Shown here piece by piece: positions 21,501 to 29,212 of a stretch of 64,000 nt of DNA. The notes under the pieces are model-generated. The model was not told where the DNA came from. It saw only the letters and a list, made by a program, of their open reading frames with translations, and did no database searches. A program made the position numbers and the translations under genes. The stretch lies in assembly GCA_936432065.2 (NCBI GenBank), contig OW386292.2:123811639-123875638 (forward strand), read 5' to 3'. How positions within the stretch are numbered: the stretch's first letter is position 1; every line of letters begins with the position of its first letter. This DNA is from Rutpela maculata. Lineage: Eukaryota > Arthropoda > Insecta > Coleoptera > Cerambycidae.

Positions 21501-21697
21501 GCTTACTGTACCAGTGCGAGATATGCCCATATAAAGCGAAACATAGAAGGTACCTCACAAAACACATGCAGTGCCACAGAGATCCGTCGGAAATAGTGAT
21601 GCACCATTGTGATTCCTGTCCTTACGAGACCAGATATAAACATCACCTTAACAGACATGTGGTCAAGCACAAAAATTCTTCAGAAATAGCAACATGA
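433..21697 (+). CDS. Tandem-ZAD C2H2 zinc-finger protein (4 exons)
   Basis: This is a probable DNA-binding transcription factor of the insect ZAD-ZNF class. Coding exons are 433-534, 622-945, 6522-6997 and 20338-21697; together they give 2262 nt, or 753 residues plus stop. Phases match at every junction (0, 0, 2), and all donors and acceptors are GT-AG. ZAD1 uses C8, C11, C45 and C48; ZAD2 uses C106, C109, C153 and C156. ZADs are zinc-coordinating dimerisation domains. Residues about 157-300 form an acidic linker with IKTE and IKME, which resemble SUMO-acceptor motifs. Fourteen C2H2 fingers fill residues about 324-745. Introns 2 and 3 are full of transposons, yet the reading frame is intact, so the gene is probably functional. 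The target genes cannot be inferred. An unseen extra small exon is possible but not needed. Confidence 0.85.
622..945 (+). CDS. Exon 2: second half of ZAD1 and first half of ZAD2
   Basis: The exon encodes 108 residues. Its eleventh residue begins the second cysteine pair of ZAD1 (ICQTC). Near its end ICGFC starts a second ZAD. It closes in phase 0 at a GTAGGT donor (946). The open frame continues only four codons into the intron before a stop, which supports the splice. Confidence 0.85.
946..1841. other. Intron 2, unannotated AT-rich part
   Basis: I see no gene, structured RNA or clear repeat in this first 0.9 kb of intron 2. It is AT-rich with many short stop-filled frames. Confidence 0.5.
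1842..2292 (-). mobile_element. Solo LTR related to the LTR retrotransposon at 8046-11649
   Basis: Read on the - strand this segment begins TGTTGTAACC and ends GTCACA. It matches the 8046 LTR in several blocks: the ATTTGCACCTACT block, the GACGTCATCAC and GAGATCTGTCAT blocks, a TATA-like stretch, and the TTATAATTTCCGAACCCACG block near the 3' end. No internal region adjoins it, so it is a solo LTR of a diverged family member. The flanks (GTAT versus TGTT) do not give a clean target duplication, so the end positions are approximate. Confidence 0.7.
2299..5747. mobile_element. TIR-bounded element containing a dead tyrosine recombinase
   Basis: The ends form inverted repeats of about 50 bp. The left starts GGCGAGTTTATAAAAA and continues through a block matching AGTCCTAACTTAGCC. 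The right arm near 5697-5747 is its reverse complement. The left flank is TTAA (2295-2298) and the right flank TTTA (5748-5751), possibly a degraded TTAA duplication. A recombinase pseudogene lies inside (3531-4288). The other internal sequence shows no coding potential. Whether the recombinase belongs to the TIR element or is a separate nested fragment is uncertain. Confidence 0.55.
3531..4288 (+). pseudogene. Crypton-like tyrosine recombinase fragment, broken
   Basis: The C-terminal half of a tyrosine recombinase can be read with several breaks. An exon ending at 3592 (AHIEQYLMDAPDGEHLMSE) joins across a 58-bp GT-AG intron (3593-3650) to VALILGVYGACRCGELTFF. The family blocks that follow are IPDTKTNKF, then RFFVNFQKGKCTVQCVGLNK, LPDADLYTDH, TTLKRHG and STVAEGYLEDS. 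The last block holds the likely catalytic tyrosine. The usual HxxR region has decayed to DHIACT. In-frame stops occur near 3735, 3930 and 4074, and there are frameshifts. Cryptons are DNA transposons that move by tyrosine recombinases, and related genes are common in insect genomes. The N-terminal half is not seen. Confidence 0.6.
5752..6521. other. End of intron 2 with a short mariner-type TIR-like piece
   Basis: This stretch leads to the exon 3 acceptor. At 6229-6245 it holds ACAGGGTGTTCCATTTA, a motif typical of Tc1/mariner-type terminal repeats in insects, but I find no matching opposite end, so it is probably a truncated remnant. Nothing else is recognisable. Confidence 0.4.
6522..6997 (+). 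CDS. Exon 3: second half of ZAD2 and acidic linker
   Basis: The exon begins after an AATAG acceptor. Its eleventh residue starts the second cysteine pair of ZAD2 (ICGPC), the same spacing from the splice site as in exon 2. The rest encodes an acidic, poorly structured linker with IKTE, IKME and IKTD motifs. It ends in phase 2 at an AG|GTAATA donor. Confidence 0.85.
6998..7419. other. Start of intron 3, nothing recognised
   Basis: This is non-coding sequence between the exon 3 donor and the first transposon end at about 7420. A short open frame at 7011-7199 has no recognisable features. Confidence 0.4.
8046..8444 (+). repeat. 5' LTR (399 bp)
   Basis: TG...CA termini, with a TATA box at 8190 and an AATAAA at about 8354 in the likely polyadenylation position. 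It is identical to the 3' LTR except for one visible base. Confidence 0.92.
8190..8197 (+). promoter_or_regulatory. TATA box of the 5' LTR
   Basis: TATAAAAG lies 144 bp into the LTR, a normal position for the retrotransposon promoter. The same motif is at 11395-11402 in the 3' LTR. Confidence 0.65.
8447..8463 (+). promoter_or_regulatory. Putative tRNA primer-binding site
   Basis: TTGGTGTCAGAAAGCGG starts two bases after the LTR. TGGTGTCAGAA is complementary to the CCA-bearing 3' end of a tRNA; TTCTGACACCA resembles a tRNA-Leu end. The match to a tRNA of this genome has not been checked. Confidence 0.6.
8882..11239 (+). CDS. Gag-protease-integrase-tail fusion polyprotein (785 aa)
   Basis: One uninterrupted ORF. 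Residues about 15-190 are a long charged coiled coil of E/R/K/Q repeats. Residues about 190-360 match a retrotransposon gag domain (PSFDGQSSWTTYKRQFKAAA). A CCHC knuckle, CYNCGKEGHMKRDC, starts at residue 413. An aspartic protease with IDTGTTSS has its Asp at residue 491. After about residue 600 the reverse transcriptase and RNase H are absent. A piece of the integrase zinc region (WCHKCKNC) is followed directly by the integrase C-terminal domain (KVGDLVWLYNP near 712, then WDGPYTVI and VVYRIQ). The catalytic DDE core is missing. Both deletions keep the reading frame, so the protein can still be made. A structural or dominant-acting product of a non-autonomous element is a reasonable inference. 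Confidence 0.9.
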   Translation: MPVTTRSMASDKQIQDLFEQFQKMMAQQRQEDKEEQERKRQEEEKRRQEERDELKKIMEDQEIRRQKEKEDEETRRQKEKEDEERRRQEQERQRQEEKDELRKIMEDLEERRQEELRKILSDQIKIQQDAIISVKEEVKEEINKVEDKVGVVETEVSQIKGKMSEVEGEVERLKRQLREKGGQLVTSSDPRLKPPSFDGQSSWTTYKRQFKAAASANNWDNEEKAMALVLALRGQASELLQTIPVEKQRDFKVLEAALDLRYGDQQLAQLYQAQLKSWMQKAGESLQEFEAAIERLAHLAYPCAPKEFQEQLAVGAFLDGIRDEEVRRVLRLTRHQSSSEALVRALEVEAAYRDTPRSRVRAVTLEESQPEMNQDPLLTEMQKIFTKLCDKLDGLGKQRKQHNKGKPSGGIKCYNCGKEGHMKRDCRQQNSESRVNAVNVEEKQENSTRGVVLARECSAPREIKISQLRRIASSLLLHGYVNGRKCLFTIDTGTTSSIVRPGFISGIKITKRQNEEVIVRTATGDRATVHGEVDLGLQIGHLRFDHRVIVADITDDFILGLDIMEQYGFIVDVGKRMLRIGNEQFSLSKVNDQCEKTRLLTTQAVKTPALYRKTDKEDCKVRKLPNMVEVNTVKVDLPDSWSKKILRQEPRQDVEAWCHKCKNCAARGEPFSMSNYRNESREQPKNDREQMNRTSNRLKARYDQNASTGGFKVGDLVWLYNPQRKEWRSPKFQPPWDGPYTVITRINDVVYRIQRNKKSKMKIVHLDRLAKYVKEVELPDRDVQA
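11239..11250 (+). promoter_or_regulatory. Polypurine tract
   Basis: AAGGAGGGGGCAG directly precedes the 3' LTR, as expected for the plus-strand primer of reverse transcription. Confidence 0.75.
11251..11649 (+). repeat. 3' LTR (399 bp)
   Basis: Same boundaries and length as the 5' LTR. It is followed by the GTAT target duplication. Confidence 0.92.
12751..13035 (-). pseudogene. Fragment of a GIY-YIG-type retroelement endonuclease (Penelope-like)
   Basis: The - strand reads HAWENGHTIIWDSAKILTKE followed by SKKRKIKESVVI and NEDKRVSN. This is the pattern found at the C-terminus of Penelope-like retroelements and their GIY-YIG endonucleases (H...GH.I.W..AKIL..E....KR...E). Only this end is present; no reverse transcriptase is adjacent. 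The family call is from pattern memory and needs a profile search. Confidence 0.45.
13603..13720 (-). mobile_element. LTR fragment, same family as the 1842 solo LTR
   Basis: It shares TGCTTACAC, GTAAACACCC, GTGGGTTCG and ATTATAACAC with 1842-1960, in the same order. Only the LTR 3' end (- orientation) is present. Confidence 0.6.
13933..13997 (+). mobile_element. 65-bp mini-retroposon with (ATT)n tail, copy 1
   Basis: A 65-bp insert begins ATGGCAGAAGGAC, contains TAGCCATTTGGTTTTACCAA and ends with ATT repeats. It is flanked by a 10-bp direct duplication, AAGAATACAT (13923-13932 and 13998-14007). A second copy with the same 5' start lies at 39416-39481 on the other strand. It has no RNA polymerase III boxes and no coding capacity. 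The tail resembles the 3' ends of the LINEs in this window, suggesting mobilisation by a LINE reverse transcriptase (inference). Confidence 0.7.
14481..15189. other. Intron 3 spacer between palindrome and LINE
   Basis: AT-rich non-coding sequence in which I recognise no element. Confidence 0.4.
15547..16914 (+). CDS. LINE ORF1 protein (455 aa)
   Basis: The N-terminus has a PHD-like cysteine/histidine pattern: CCKKEKARNNLYC, CSKIFHKSC and a later C...C pair. Residues about 60-220 form a long coiled coil rich in E, K and N. From about residue 365, KKKILIIGNQFGKNCSSIL and LDYVVLMIN resemble the SGNH-hydrolase-like domain of some CR1-group ORF1 proteins. ORF1 proteins bind the element RNA and accompany it in the ribonucleoprotein. 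The ORF ends where the last domain may have continued (LTECRETNDFIY is readable in another frame just downstream), so a frameshift near 16910 probably truncates it. Confidence 0.7.
   Translation: METTFKCCKKEKARNNLYCVTCSKIFHKSCIERKNDVTYIQDHKIYCSRKCAENNYENTISELESKILELNDSLKDKNKYIDMQQNEIYSHKKEITELIEGSQKLREELNISSGYIRKQKKRMNLFEQDAFDTEQNYITVIDEQKITIKNLQDIITKTKEQENKSKEVLLREHRKMSEKQEEYKQIIKELEIINKNLNSEIRKLNEEIIILQKDINLERQKQNDASIIEENSVRSYKPIKAANEMPINKKIDVGLQKIKKNYLEDKMEISQGNTKMIGKISQVVITEIMKADRSSKCNMDEMKNNEVYHSITGRMGQGKKINTQNNKHQGIESEINEEIEETLNSKTISKSSRNLPLMEKAPEKKKILIIGNQFGKNCSSILYDLLDNSVYSVEALIKTNVGITNLATDIFTLTKEYNSLDYVVLMINEHCITNTATLKSCMRQILSISKITNLY
17016..20136 (+). pseudogene. LINE ORF2: endonuclease and reverse transcriptase, frameshifted
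   Basis: The first segment (17016-18368) carries an apurinic-like endonuclease: MHQNTQGIGNKLGEIE, LCVSEHWSKKEE, LYRSPDGN, CGDFNINFL and IADHHAQL. After a frameshift near 18350 the second segment reaches 18640, where a TAG stop falls. The third (18643-19395) has the reverse transcriptase core: NYRPISILSSFVKIFEK, FGFRKGLSTTTAI, LDLSKAFDLVDHEIL, VPQGSILGPLLYVIYVND and the active-site MYADDTS. After a further frameshift the C-terminal region (19540-20136) continues with NNCSWHLHID and WGGSTESERVF. At least three breaks make this copy dead. The domain order is that of a normal LINE ORF2. Confidence 0.85.
20338..21697 (+). CDS. Exon 4: fourteen C2H2 zinc fingers
   Basis: The exon follows a TTTTCAG acceptor; the leading C completes a serine codon begun in exon 3. 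It encodes 14 fingers of the form CxxC-x12-H-x3-H, starting CQSCPYETRFKQNLERH. The linkers are about 10 residues with a recurrent H(K)xPSE pattern, not the canonical TGEKP. Finger positions before the first His are mostly Y/F-x-T-K. The stop is TGA at 21695-21697. The only nearby poly(A)-signal candidate is ATTAAA at 21812. Confidence 0.9.
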
Positions 21698-23917
21698 GAG
21701 TGATAGTGGAAGTAACTTTGTTTTAGGTGAATATAGATTTATACAACTTCCTATTATCATATCCAACTTTTTGTGGATGATACATTATTGTATTAGTGAA
21801 ATATTATTGACATTAAATGTGCTTCAAAAATGGCTCACTGATAATAATTTCAAAATAAGTACTAACAATGCAATTAAACAGGTAAAAGCATATCAGTATG
21901 TAGGTGTGATAACAGATAAAATGGCAAAAAAAATGTATTAGGAAGATTAAGTAATGACATTAAACTATGGTCAAAAACGATAATAACAAATCAATTATTA
22001 GCCTACTACTACTCATCGATACTTTTTTTGTTGAATAATCTTGAATTATTACAAAGAAACAAAATTGAGCACTGAGAATAATATTAAATTGCAGCACAAA
22101 GCTTATGTTTTGGCTCGCAGGTTTTTTTAATTAATAAGAAACAAATTTTGCACTCCAATTAAATGTAATTGTTTTGGAGAATTAACACAAGGCTTTAAAC
22201 ACCTTCGTTATTTCGAATATGCTTTTGCAACCTAAACCAAATTTAGTTGAAATTGGATGACCAAAAACTGACCATGAAAAGTGGGACATGCTGAAGTATT
22301 ATCACTGGTTTTATCATAAAACTAGTGGTTGCTTAACCTATTAAATAGATAGCATAAATCTTTTATGCTATCTCGGCTCAGCCATAAAATAATGATCTTT
22401 AACTTGATCATTATAAGATCCATACAAATAAATCGATATTCCTTGAAAGAATTTCAACATTGCAATCTGTATTATTTGTTTTATATAAATTCGTAAGAGT
22501 ATAAGATAAAGCATGACTGATTATTGTCAGTGGTTTGTATATGGCGCCTTTTAGAAATAATTTCTGCAACAAACTACGTGGTAATCAAGCAAATTTTAAT
22601 ATAGATGAGTAGAAAAATGTTAAAAAAACGTCATTATCTACCATTTATTTCACCTATAAATTTAAAATGTCATTTTAATAAGTTGATAGCATCAGTTATC
22701 TTAACGTTGTATAAAAACGTGTTTTTTTTTCTTTAAATAAAACATATTTCAATTGCTATATTAGATTGGTGCAATAAAAAACGTTTAATTTTCTCATTTC
22801 ACAAAAGTTACATTTAGCGGTTTTTCTCATATTATGAATGTGTATTAAACATAAAAGAAACGTTCCGATCAAAACTTTTATTTCAGTAATCCCTTTCACT
22901 ACTGGTTGGGAATGTGTGTAGAAGTGATGTATTTCATGGGTTTTACTTAAATATAAAATTTTACAACCGAATTTGGTGTGTTGATAGTAGATTCGTAGAA
23001 AAATGTTTCAAAAATGTAATCTTTTACCATCGCCATATTAAATATATGTAATAAAAAATGTTAAACTTTTTCTTTTCACGAACGTTATTTTTAACGAGTT
23101 GTTAAAGCTCCTTAAATTATAAACTTTTTTTATATGTTATTACATATTTGTGAAAAAAAACCTACTTACTAAAATGTTCTAGTTCAGTATTTCTACTAGT
23201 GGTTAAAAATGTGTGTTGTAGAAGTAGTAGTAGTAACATATTTTAAACGTCTTATTTAAACGTTGAAAATTTCAACGTAAAATGTTTAATCAACAACTAT
23301 AATGTTTTAAAAACATTTATTAAACGTACGTGTGCCCATTGGGTGTCACTTAACCCTTTCACTGCTCAAAGCGTGTATATGAGTGAAAAATAAATGGGCC
23401 CACTGTGCTCCAAATGCGTTAACTTGCCTGTCGTTTTTAAATTAGTTCAGACTACTCAAAGCGATTTAACACGCGTATATGTACTATTGATACATTTTTA
23501 TATACTTACACAAGTTTCTGTTGTACCTTAATGTCTTTGATAAGAATGTTGTTTTGTTTTTATGTTTATGTTTACTTGTACTGTTTTTAACCATTTTTTA
23601 AAAATAAATTATTATTATTGAAACTAGAGCACTTGGTTTTTGTTTTTCTTTCAATTTTATATATAATAATAGACTATGCGTACAATAAACCAAATCAAAT
23701 AATAACGTAATATCGGATCTGCACGCTCCAAGCGCGTATACTCGCAAGCGGTCAATTTATTGCGCACTACACGAGAATTATGTGAAACTGCGCTGCGCAG
23801 CGAAAAGGTTAAAGACTATTATATTTAATTTTTTTTTACGAGTTTATTGTTTCTCTCTTGCTTCATCACCGGGTAAGTGTATCCAGTGAGACTTCCATAG
23901 ACGTGGTAGTATCATTA
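21698..23917. other. Intergenic DNA after the zinc-finger gene, with LINE remnants
   Basis: Around 21795-22130 broken frames read LKWLTDNNFKIST, YQYVGVITDK and SNDIKLWSKTIITNQL. This resembles a very old LINE reverse transcriptase C-terminal part, but weakly. Short hairpins occur at 22346-22375 and 22389-22415. The rest, to 23917, is AT-rich with no recognised gene. Confidence 0.4.
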
Positions 23918-25258
23918 TAGAGCAAGATCCCGTGAACGCCAGACCTACATTATTTTATAAAATCTGAAAATTTTTCTACAGAAGTACACTACTACAGGTA
24001 AGAAGAATTGGCTACTATGAACAGTCGGTCGCGGTGGCTTTGACAGGTAACAGGTAGCAAAGGTGTATAGAATTGCTGCTCAAAATCGTCATACTATACT
24101 ATATATCTCCCCAAGAACGCTGTTAGCAAGTGATGGCATGTTCAGAATTGGGGGGGGGATCATCCGTTTAGGGTAAAATCGACTTATTACTGTCAGCAGA
24201 CATTAAAAAAAATGTTTTCTGATTTTTTTTTCATCCAAAAATAATTTGGGGCAGAAACCGCCCAAATTGACCCTCCTCCTTTGGTTATTACCATAATTTT
24301 ACAGTTAATAAATTGTTAAAAAATAAATTTAATAAATCAATAGCAAATTAATTTCCGTTTATAAACGTGGTTTTTTAAAATATATTTAAAAGTAATTATG
24401 AACCAAATTTCAATATTTTATTAAAATTTTATTGTGTACTATGAACCTAATAATAAAAAATAGTTTGATAATAAAATGTCTGATGGACAAATTGTTTATT
24501 TATAATCAGAGCCCGTATACTTATAACCATTATAACCATTTTTGACGTCAAAGTAGCCGTATCGGAGATATTCGCTGTGAAAAATCGCGTACCACCGAAA
24601 AAACGGTGGGGAGTACGCAAATCGACCATAGAACTTTTTTATGTAGAATTTAATGAAGAATATTTTTGTTCCTATACCTGTTTTTCGTGGGAATGACGGA
24701 TCTGAAGAAAAATGAGAATAACCGTAACTAAGTCCCGTCTGGGGGTGGTTCTTCGCCCCAAAAAGGTGTTGCCATCAACGGATAAGGTGGGAACTCTTCG
24801 GATCCTTAATTCTATTCCTATGAACTATACATAGTCCAAATATAATTTGTATATGAATTTTTTCTCCTAAAATTTGCGTGGACTATACAGCTGACTTTCA
24901 ACTATGTCTGGCTGCTTCGGAAACACCTTAAAATAGTTGCTGAAGTAACATATATAAAATTCAGATTTTATGAAATAACGTAAGTACAATTACATTTTTT
25001 TATACTTTAAAGAGGTCTGGCAGTTGAGGACTTGAATTATTATAGCATCTCGTAAACAATATCAAAGAATTACGCTTTATAGTATGACGATTTTGAGCAG
25101 CAATTCTATATACCTTTGCTACCTGTTACCTGTCAAAGCCACCGCGACCGACTGTTCATAGTAGCCAATTCTTCTTACCTGTAGTAGTGTACTTCCGTAG
25201 AAGAATTTTCAGATTTTATAAAATAACGTAGGTCTGGCGTTCACGGGATCTTGGTCTA
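23918..25258. mobile_element. Non-coding transposon with TIRs of about 170 bp and TTA TSD
   Basis: The left arm starts TAGAGCAAGATCCCGTGAA, and the right arm ends with the reverse complement of TAGACCAAGATCCCG. Pairing extends through the AGGTAACAGGTAGCAAAGG block near 24045 and its partner near 25115. Flanks are TTA on both sides (23915-23917 and 25259-25261). A 3-bp TTA duplication fits the PIF/Harbinger class. The 1 kb interior has no coding sequence. Confidence 0.75.
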
Positions 25259-26151
25259 TTAAGTTATAGACTAGTGGTGGCATTTTTGAATAGTGGAATG
25301 AATACACAGGAAGTTTAAACGAAACTAATAGTATTCTCAATAAATTTGTGCAAGAAAAGTTACTTGAAATTATGCAACTATAAATACAATGCAGTAAATT
25401 CACTGGTGGTATAATTGAGAATAATTTCTACTTTGTTCAAAAAACAAATTGATATTGAGTATTATATTAGAGTAAATAATTATTTCGAAACAGTTTTTTC
25501 ATGACACTAAGAGCACTATATCAATTTAAACACACTTTATCAAAAGTAAAAATAACTTTGATAATTTTTCCAAAGATAGACTATTGCACTAACATGCCTA
25601 TTTTAATTGTCTCACTGAATTTTAAAAATAAACTTCAATGCATATAAAATGCTTGCTTAGAAAATAAAGTTACTGTACTACCCTGAAAAAAGTGCACATA
25701 AAATTACAGCTTCATTACATTAGAATTCTTGGAATGTTACTGTTAGAATAATGTAATAAGAAATCGCTACATACAAATACATGTAATAATGTAAAAATAC
25801 ATGCCTCATGGAAATATACATAACTTTCGAATTTATTCCTATCCTAATGTAATTTTACGTCAACTGTCTGTTAAATTACAATATAATTATCCACACCGAG
25901 TGCAAATTTACTAGCCCTCTTGTAAAGAGTGACCCCAAAAAACCTATTTTTGAGGACATCATGAATTCGATTCAAATGTGGTCTAAATAATAGCTTATGG
26001 TGATACTTTTAAAGTCGGCTAAATTTCAAGTTGAGCATAGTTTTTGTTTTAAGAAATATGAGGAGTTAACACGTTTGGTGCGTAGATTTATGATATACTT
26101 GTAATTTAACGAATTAATCACTGCCAGAAATGATAAATGAACAATACTAAC
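25259..26151. other. Intergenic DNA with a short dispersed repeat
   Basis: From about 25920 to 26085 a repeat beginning TGTAAAGAGTGACCC is present. The same start recurs at 28741, and a later part (GGTCTAAAT...GAGCATAGTTTTT) recurs at 32034-32110, all on the + strand. The remainder is featureless. Confidence 0.45.
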
Positions 26152-26950
26152 AAAGGGCATAGCCGGGTAAGCATGGTATAACTGCCCCCAAGCGTCTGAC
26201 GCTTATATTTGTGCAGTAGGAAGCAATCTCGGAAAGTAGCAATTTCACAAAATATTAGCCCGAAAAAGGGACCGGTTTGGGCTGAGTAAGGGATTTCTGG
26301 TTTTAGCAAAACAATTTTTTTTTCTAAGAAACTGCGCATTCAATCTTTTTGCAAAAAATATATGTTAAAGACCTACTGAGAAAGTACTAAATAAAAAATC
26401 ACGCTCAAATTCCGAAAACAGACACAGTAAAAAAAACATATATATTATTTTCAATTTTTTTTTAGGGTAACTTATCCCTGGGGTACCAGCCTGCATTTTT
26501 TTCTGTAGCATGTCTAGGGACTCACTTATGTTATATTTTTTTCCCAGTCTTGTGCGAAGATTACGCCATACTTAAAAAAAATGCCGAAGTGTGCAGTGTC
26601 GTATGCATATTTTGTGGACAATTAACCCCTTGCAAGTAAAGAGGGCCAAAATGCAAAGTAAATATGAATACCTGAGTAGTGTATATATACTAGTGATTAG
26701 TGATTATGGAAATGGTGAACGTTGTAAGGGAAACCAATATAAAGCTGCAACGCTGAGAGTTAATTAGATGATCAATAGAGTTTAACTCTCTTGCGCGGAA
26801 TATTAAATATCATTAAGGGTAAAAACTAAAGTCAGCGGTACTATCGATATTACCGTCGGCGGGGATAAGAGCTTGGTCTTAAAAGTCATGTGTTGTTAAC
26901 AATTTGCAGCACTAAATCGTAGCATTATTAACCTGTGATGGATATGGATG

Positions 26951-27154
26951 CTAATCTTCCTCACTGTCATCTGCAATCACTGCACTCATGCTATCCTTCT
27001 GAAACAATAGAGAAAGAACTTCTGCCGGTTTAGGTATGCTTGATAGATATCGTCCTTGCGAAAGATAATGCACGACAGCAGCTACATGGGAACAACATCC
27101 AACAGGCACATTCAAAGAAATTGCAAAACTGCCTTTTGTAGATATTTCCAGCAA
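26951..27154 (-). pseudogene. Transposase C-terminus, left arm copy
   Basis: The - strand reads VGCCSHVAAVVHYLSQGRYL, then SIPKPAEVLSLLFQKDSMSA and a final DDSEED stop. GCCSH with an upstream cysteine is the second half of a SWIM-type zinc motif (CxC...CxH), known from MULE-like transposases. The sequence upstream in frame is not conserved with the right arm, so the palindrome cuts into the ORF. Confidence 0.6.
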
Positions 27155-27402
27155 AGATGTACTGGACTTTCCAGAAATGACGGATTTAAAACTTTATGAT
27201 ACGGATCGTATCAATATAAACAAACGATTTCGTACCTCGAAGTCATAAATGAAGACGGAACATTTAATCTTCAGTATGTTATACACCAGTCCATGTACTC
27301 AAAATACAAGTTTGTTCACGTCACATCAAAACGAAGGTTTACCGATATTTCATCGACTATATTCCCCACAGTGTCGGAAGTTCCGGCGTTAGAAGACATT
27401 TC

Positions 27403-27582
27403 TGTGAATATGCCAATGGGTATCGAACTGTTGGATGTTGTTCCCATGTAGCTGCTGTCGTGTATTACCTTTCGTACGAACGATATCTAGCAAGCATACC
27501 TAAACCGGCAGGAGTTCTCTCCCTATTGTTCCAGAAGGATAGCATGAGTGCAGTGATTGCAGATGACAGTGAGGAAGATTAA
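27403..27582 (+). pseudogene. Transposase C-terminus, right arm copy
   Basis: The frame from 27403 reads CEYANGYRTVGCCSHVAAVV, then YYLSYERYLASIPKPAGVL and DDSEED, ending in TAA at 27580. A complete SWIM-like CxC...CxH pattern is almost present. Upstream, 27240-27400 in other frames gives NEDGTFNLQYVIHQSMYSKY, probably more of the same protein with frameshifts. Only the last part of the transposase remains. Confidence 0.6.
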
Positions 27583-28563
27583 CATCTATATCCTTCTCAG
27601 ATTAATAATGCTACGATTTAGTGCTGCAAATTGTTAACAACACGTGACTGTTAAAACCAAGCTCTTATCCCCGCCGAGGGTAATATGTGAATAATGACAG
27701 GCTTTGACAAGATACTCCATAGTACCGCTGACTTTAGTTTTTACCCTTAATGATATTTAACATTACGGCTATAAACTGATTTTTGCGGCGCAAGAGAGTT
27801 CAACTCTATTGATCACCTAATTAACTGTCAGCGTTGCAGCTTTATATTGGTTTCTCTTATAACGTTCACCATCTCCATAATCACTAATCACTAATATGTA
27901 TACACTACTCAGGTATCCATATTTACTTTGCAGTTTGGCCTTTTTAACTTGCAAGGGGTTAATTGTCCACAAAATATGCATACGACATTGCACAATTCGG
28001 CATTTTTTTTAAGTATGGCGTAATCTTCGGACAAGACTGGAAAAAAAATTTAACATAAGTGAGTCCCTAGACATGCTACAGAAAAAAATTCAGGCTGGTA
28101 CCCCAGGGATAAGTTACCCTAAAAAAAATTAAAAATAATATATACGTTTTTTTTACTGTATCCGTTTTTGGAATTTGAGCATGATTTTTTATTTAGTACT
28201 TTCTCAGTAGGTCTTTAACATATATTTTTTACAAAACGATTGAACGCGCGGTTTCTTAGAAAAGTTTTGCTAAAATCAACCCTCCCTTACTCACCCCAAA
28301 CCGGTCCCTGTTTCGGGCTAATATTTTGTGAAATTGCTACTTTCCAAGATTGTTTCCTACTGCACAAATATAAGCGCCAGACGCCTGGGGGCAGTTACAC
28401 CATGCTTACCCGGCTATGCCCTTTTATGATTTACTTCAAATTGTAGTTTGTAGTCTTCATCACGTGATAAAATTTACCAATGCTAGTAGTTGCACTGCTA
28501 CACAGTATTCTTGTAATTTTACAGTAGTAATGTGAATTCACATATTTGTTGTAACATTACAAA

Positions 28564-28727
28564 CAGGGGCGGACTGACAACAGTTTAGCGGCGCTGGATC
28601 TTAGAACTCGCAGACCACTTATTACTCTATTAGCCGGTCATCTTGCCAAGCAGCGGCGCCAGCGACACACTATTGGAGCGGGCCACCGGGATTCGTCCCG
28701 GTATCCCGCTGGGCCAGTCCGCCCCTG
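28564..28727. mobile_element. hAT-type MITE, 164 bp
   Basis: The TIRs are CAGGGGCGGACTG and its reverse complement. A perfect 8-bp duplication, ATTACAAA, flanks them (28556-28563 and 28728-28735). There is no coding capacity. Confidence 0.9.
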
Positions 28728-28735
28728 ATTACAAA

Positions 28736-29212
28736 AAGTCTGTAAAGAGTGACCCAAAATTTCGCACCTTTTGGGGACCTCATGAATTCGATTCAAAAGT
28801 GGTCTAAATCCGGCCCTGCGCACTCCCACTATATTTCAAAACAGCGTGTTTAGTTTGAACTTCCGTCGATCTGTCGCTACTTGTACTTGAATCACGGCGG
28901 CTGCGCAAATCTGAGGCATGTTTTTGCGCATAAGACGCTACAAACCGCGATAAGCGGAGCCATCCGAACGAATAAGCTGTGACGTCACGCTTAAAGCGGT
29001 ATCGCGCGGTCTCACTAGGGCGCTAGAAAATGTGTAAGCGGAAAATAGTGGGGATATGACATAAGAACGTTAGAGATGGTTAGAACTAAACTGTTAAAAA
29101 AAGCTAAAAAGACATTCATTCTTGCGGAGAAATATATGATGACGTAGCGCTTAAAGCATTGAGGTAAGACGCGAGATCGCAAAAATATGCCTTTGGATCT
29201 TGCCCGAGCCCG
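28736..29212. other. Dispersed repeat copy and GC-richer non-coding DNA
   Basis: 28741-28807 repeats the TGTAAAGAGTGACC element seen at 25920. From about 28808 to 29000 the DNA is unusually GC-rich and includes a GACGTCACGC motif. I see no gene. Confidence 0.4.

Larger units (their letters stand above)
26152..28424. mobile_element. Large palindromic element with a transposase C-terminus in both arms (2)
   Basis: The two arms are inverted copies of about 950 bp (26152-27130 and 27460-28424). Both outer ends read AAAGGGCATAGCCGGGTAAG inward, and the pairing continues through many blocks such as CTTATCCCTGGGGTACCAGC. Each arm also carries the C-terminal coding end of the same protein, pointing outward. 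The unpaired centre is only about 300 bp. The arms have diverged by scattered substitutions and small gaps. I see no clean target duplication. Confidence 0.75.

Noticed and set aside
20348..21697. Zinc-finger repeats as a CRISPR-like or satellite array
   Set aside because: The periodicity of about 90 bp is explained by 14 coding C2H2 fingers with conserved cysteines and histidines.
26118..26339. Pair of similar 70-aa ORFs at 26118-26339 (-) and 28240-28446 (+)
   Set aside because: They are the outer parts of the palindrome arms read in the same frame; the frame is not conserved as a protein in any recognisable way.
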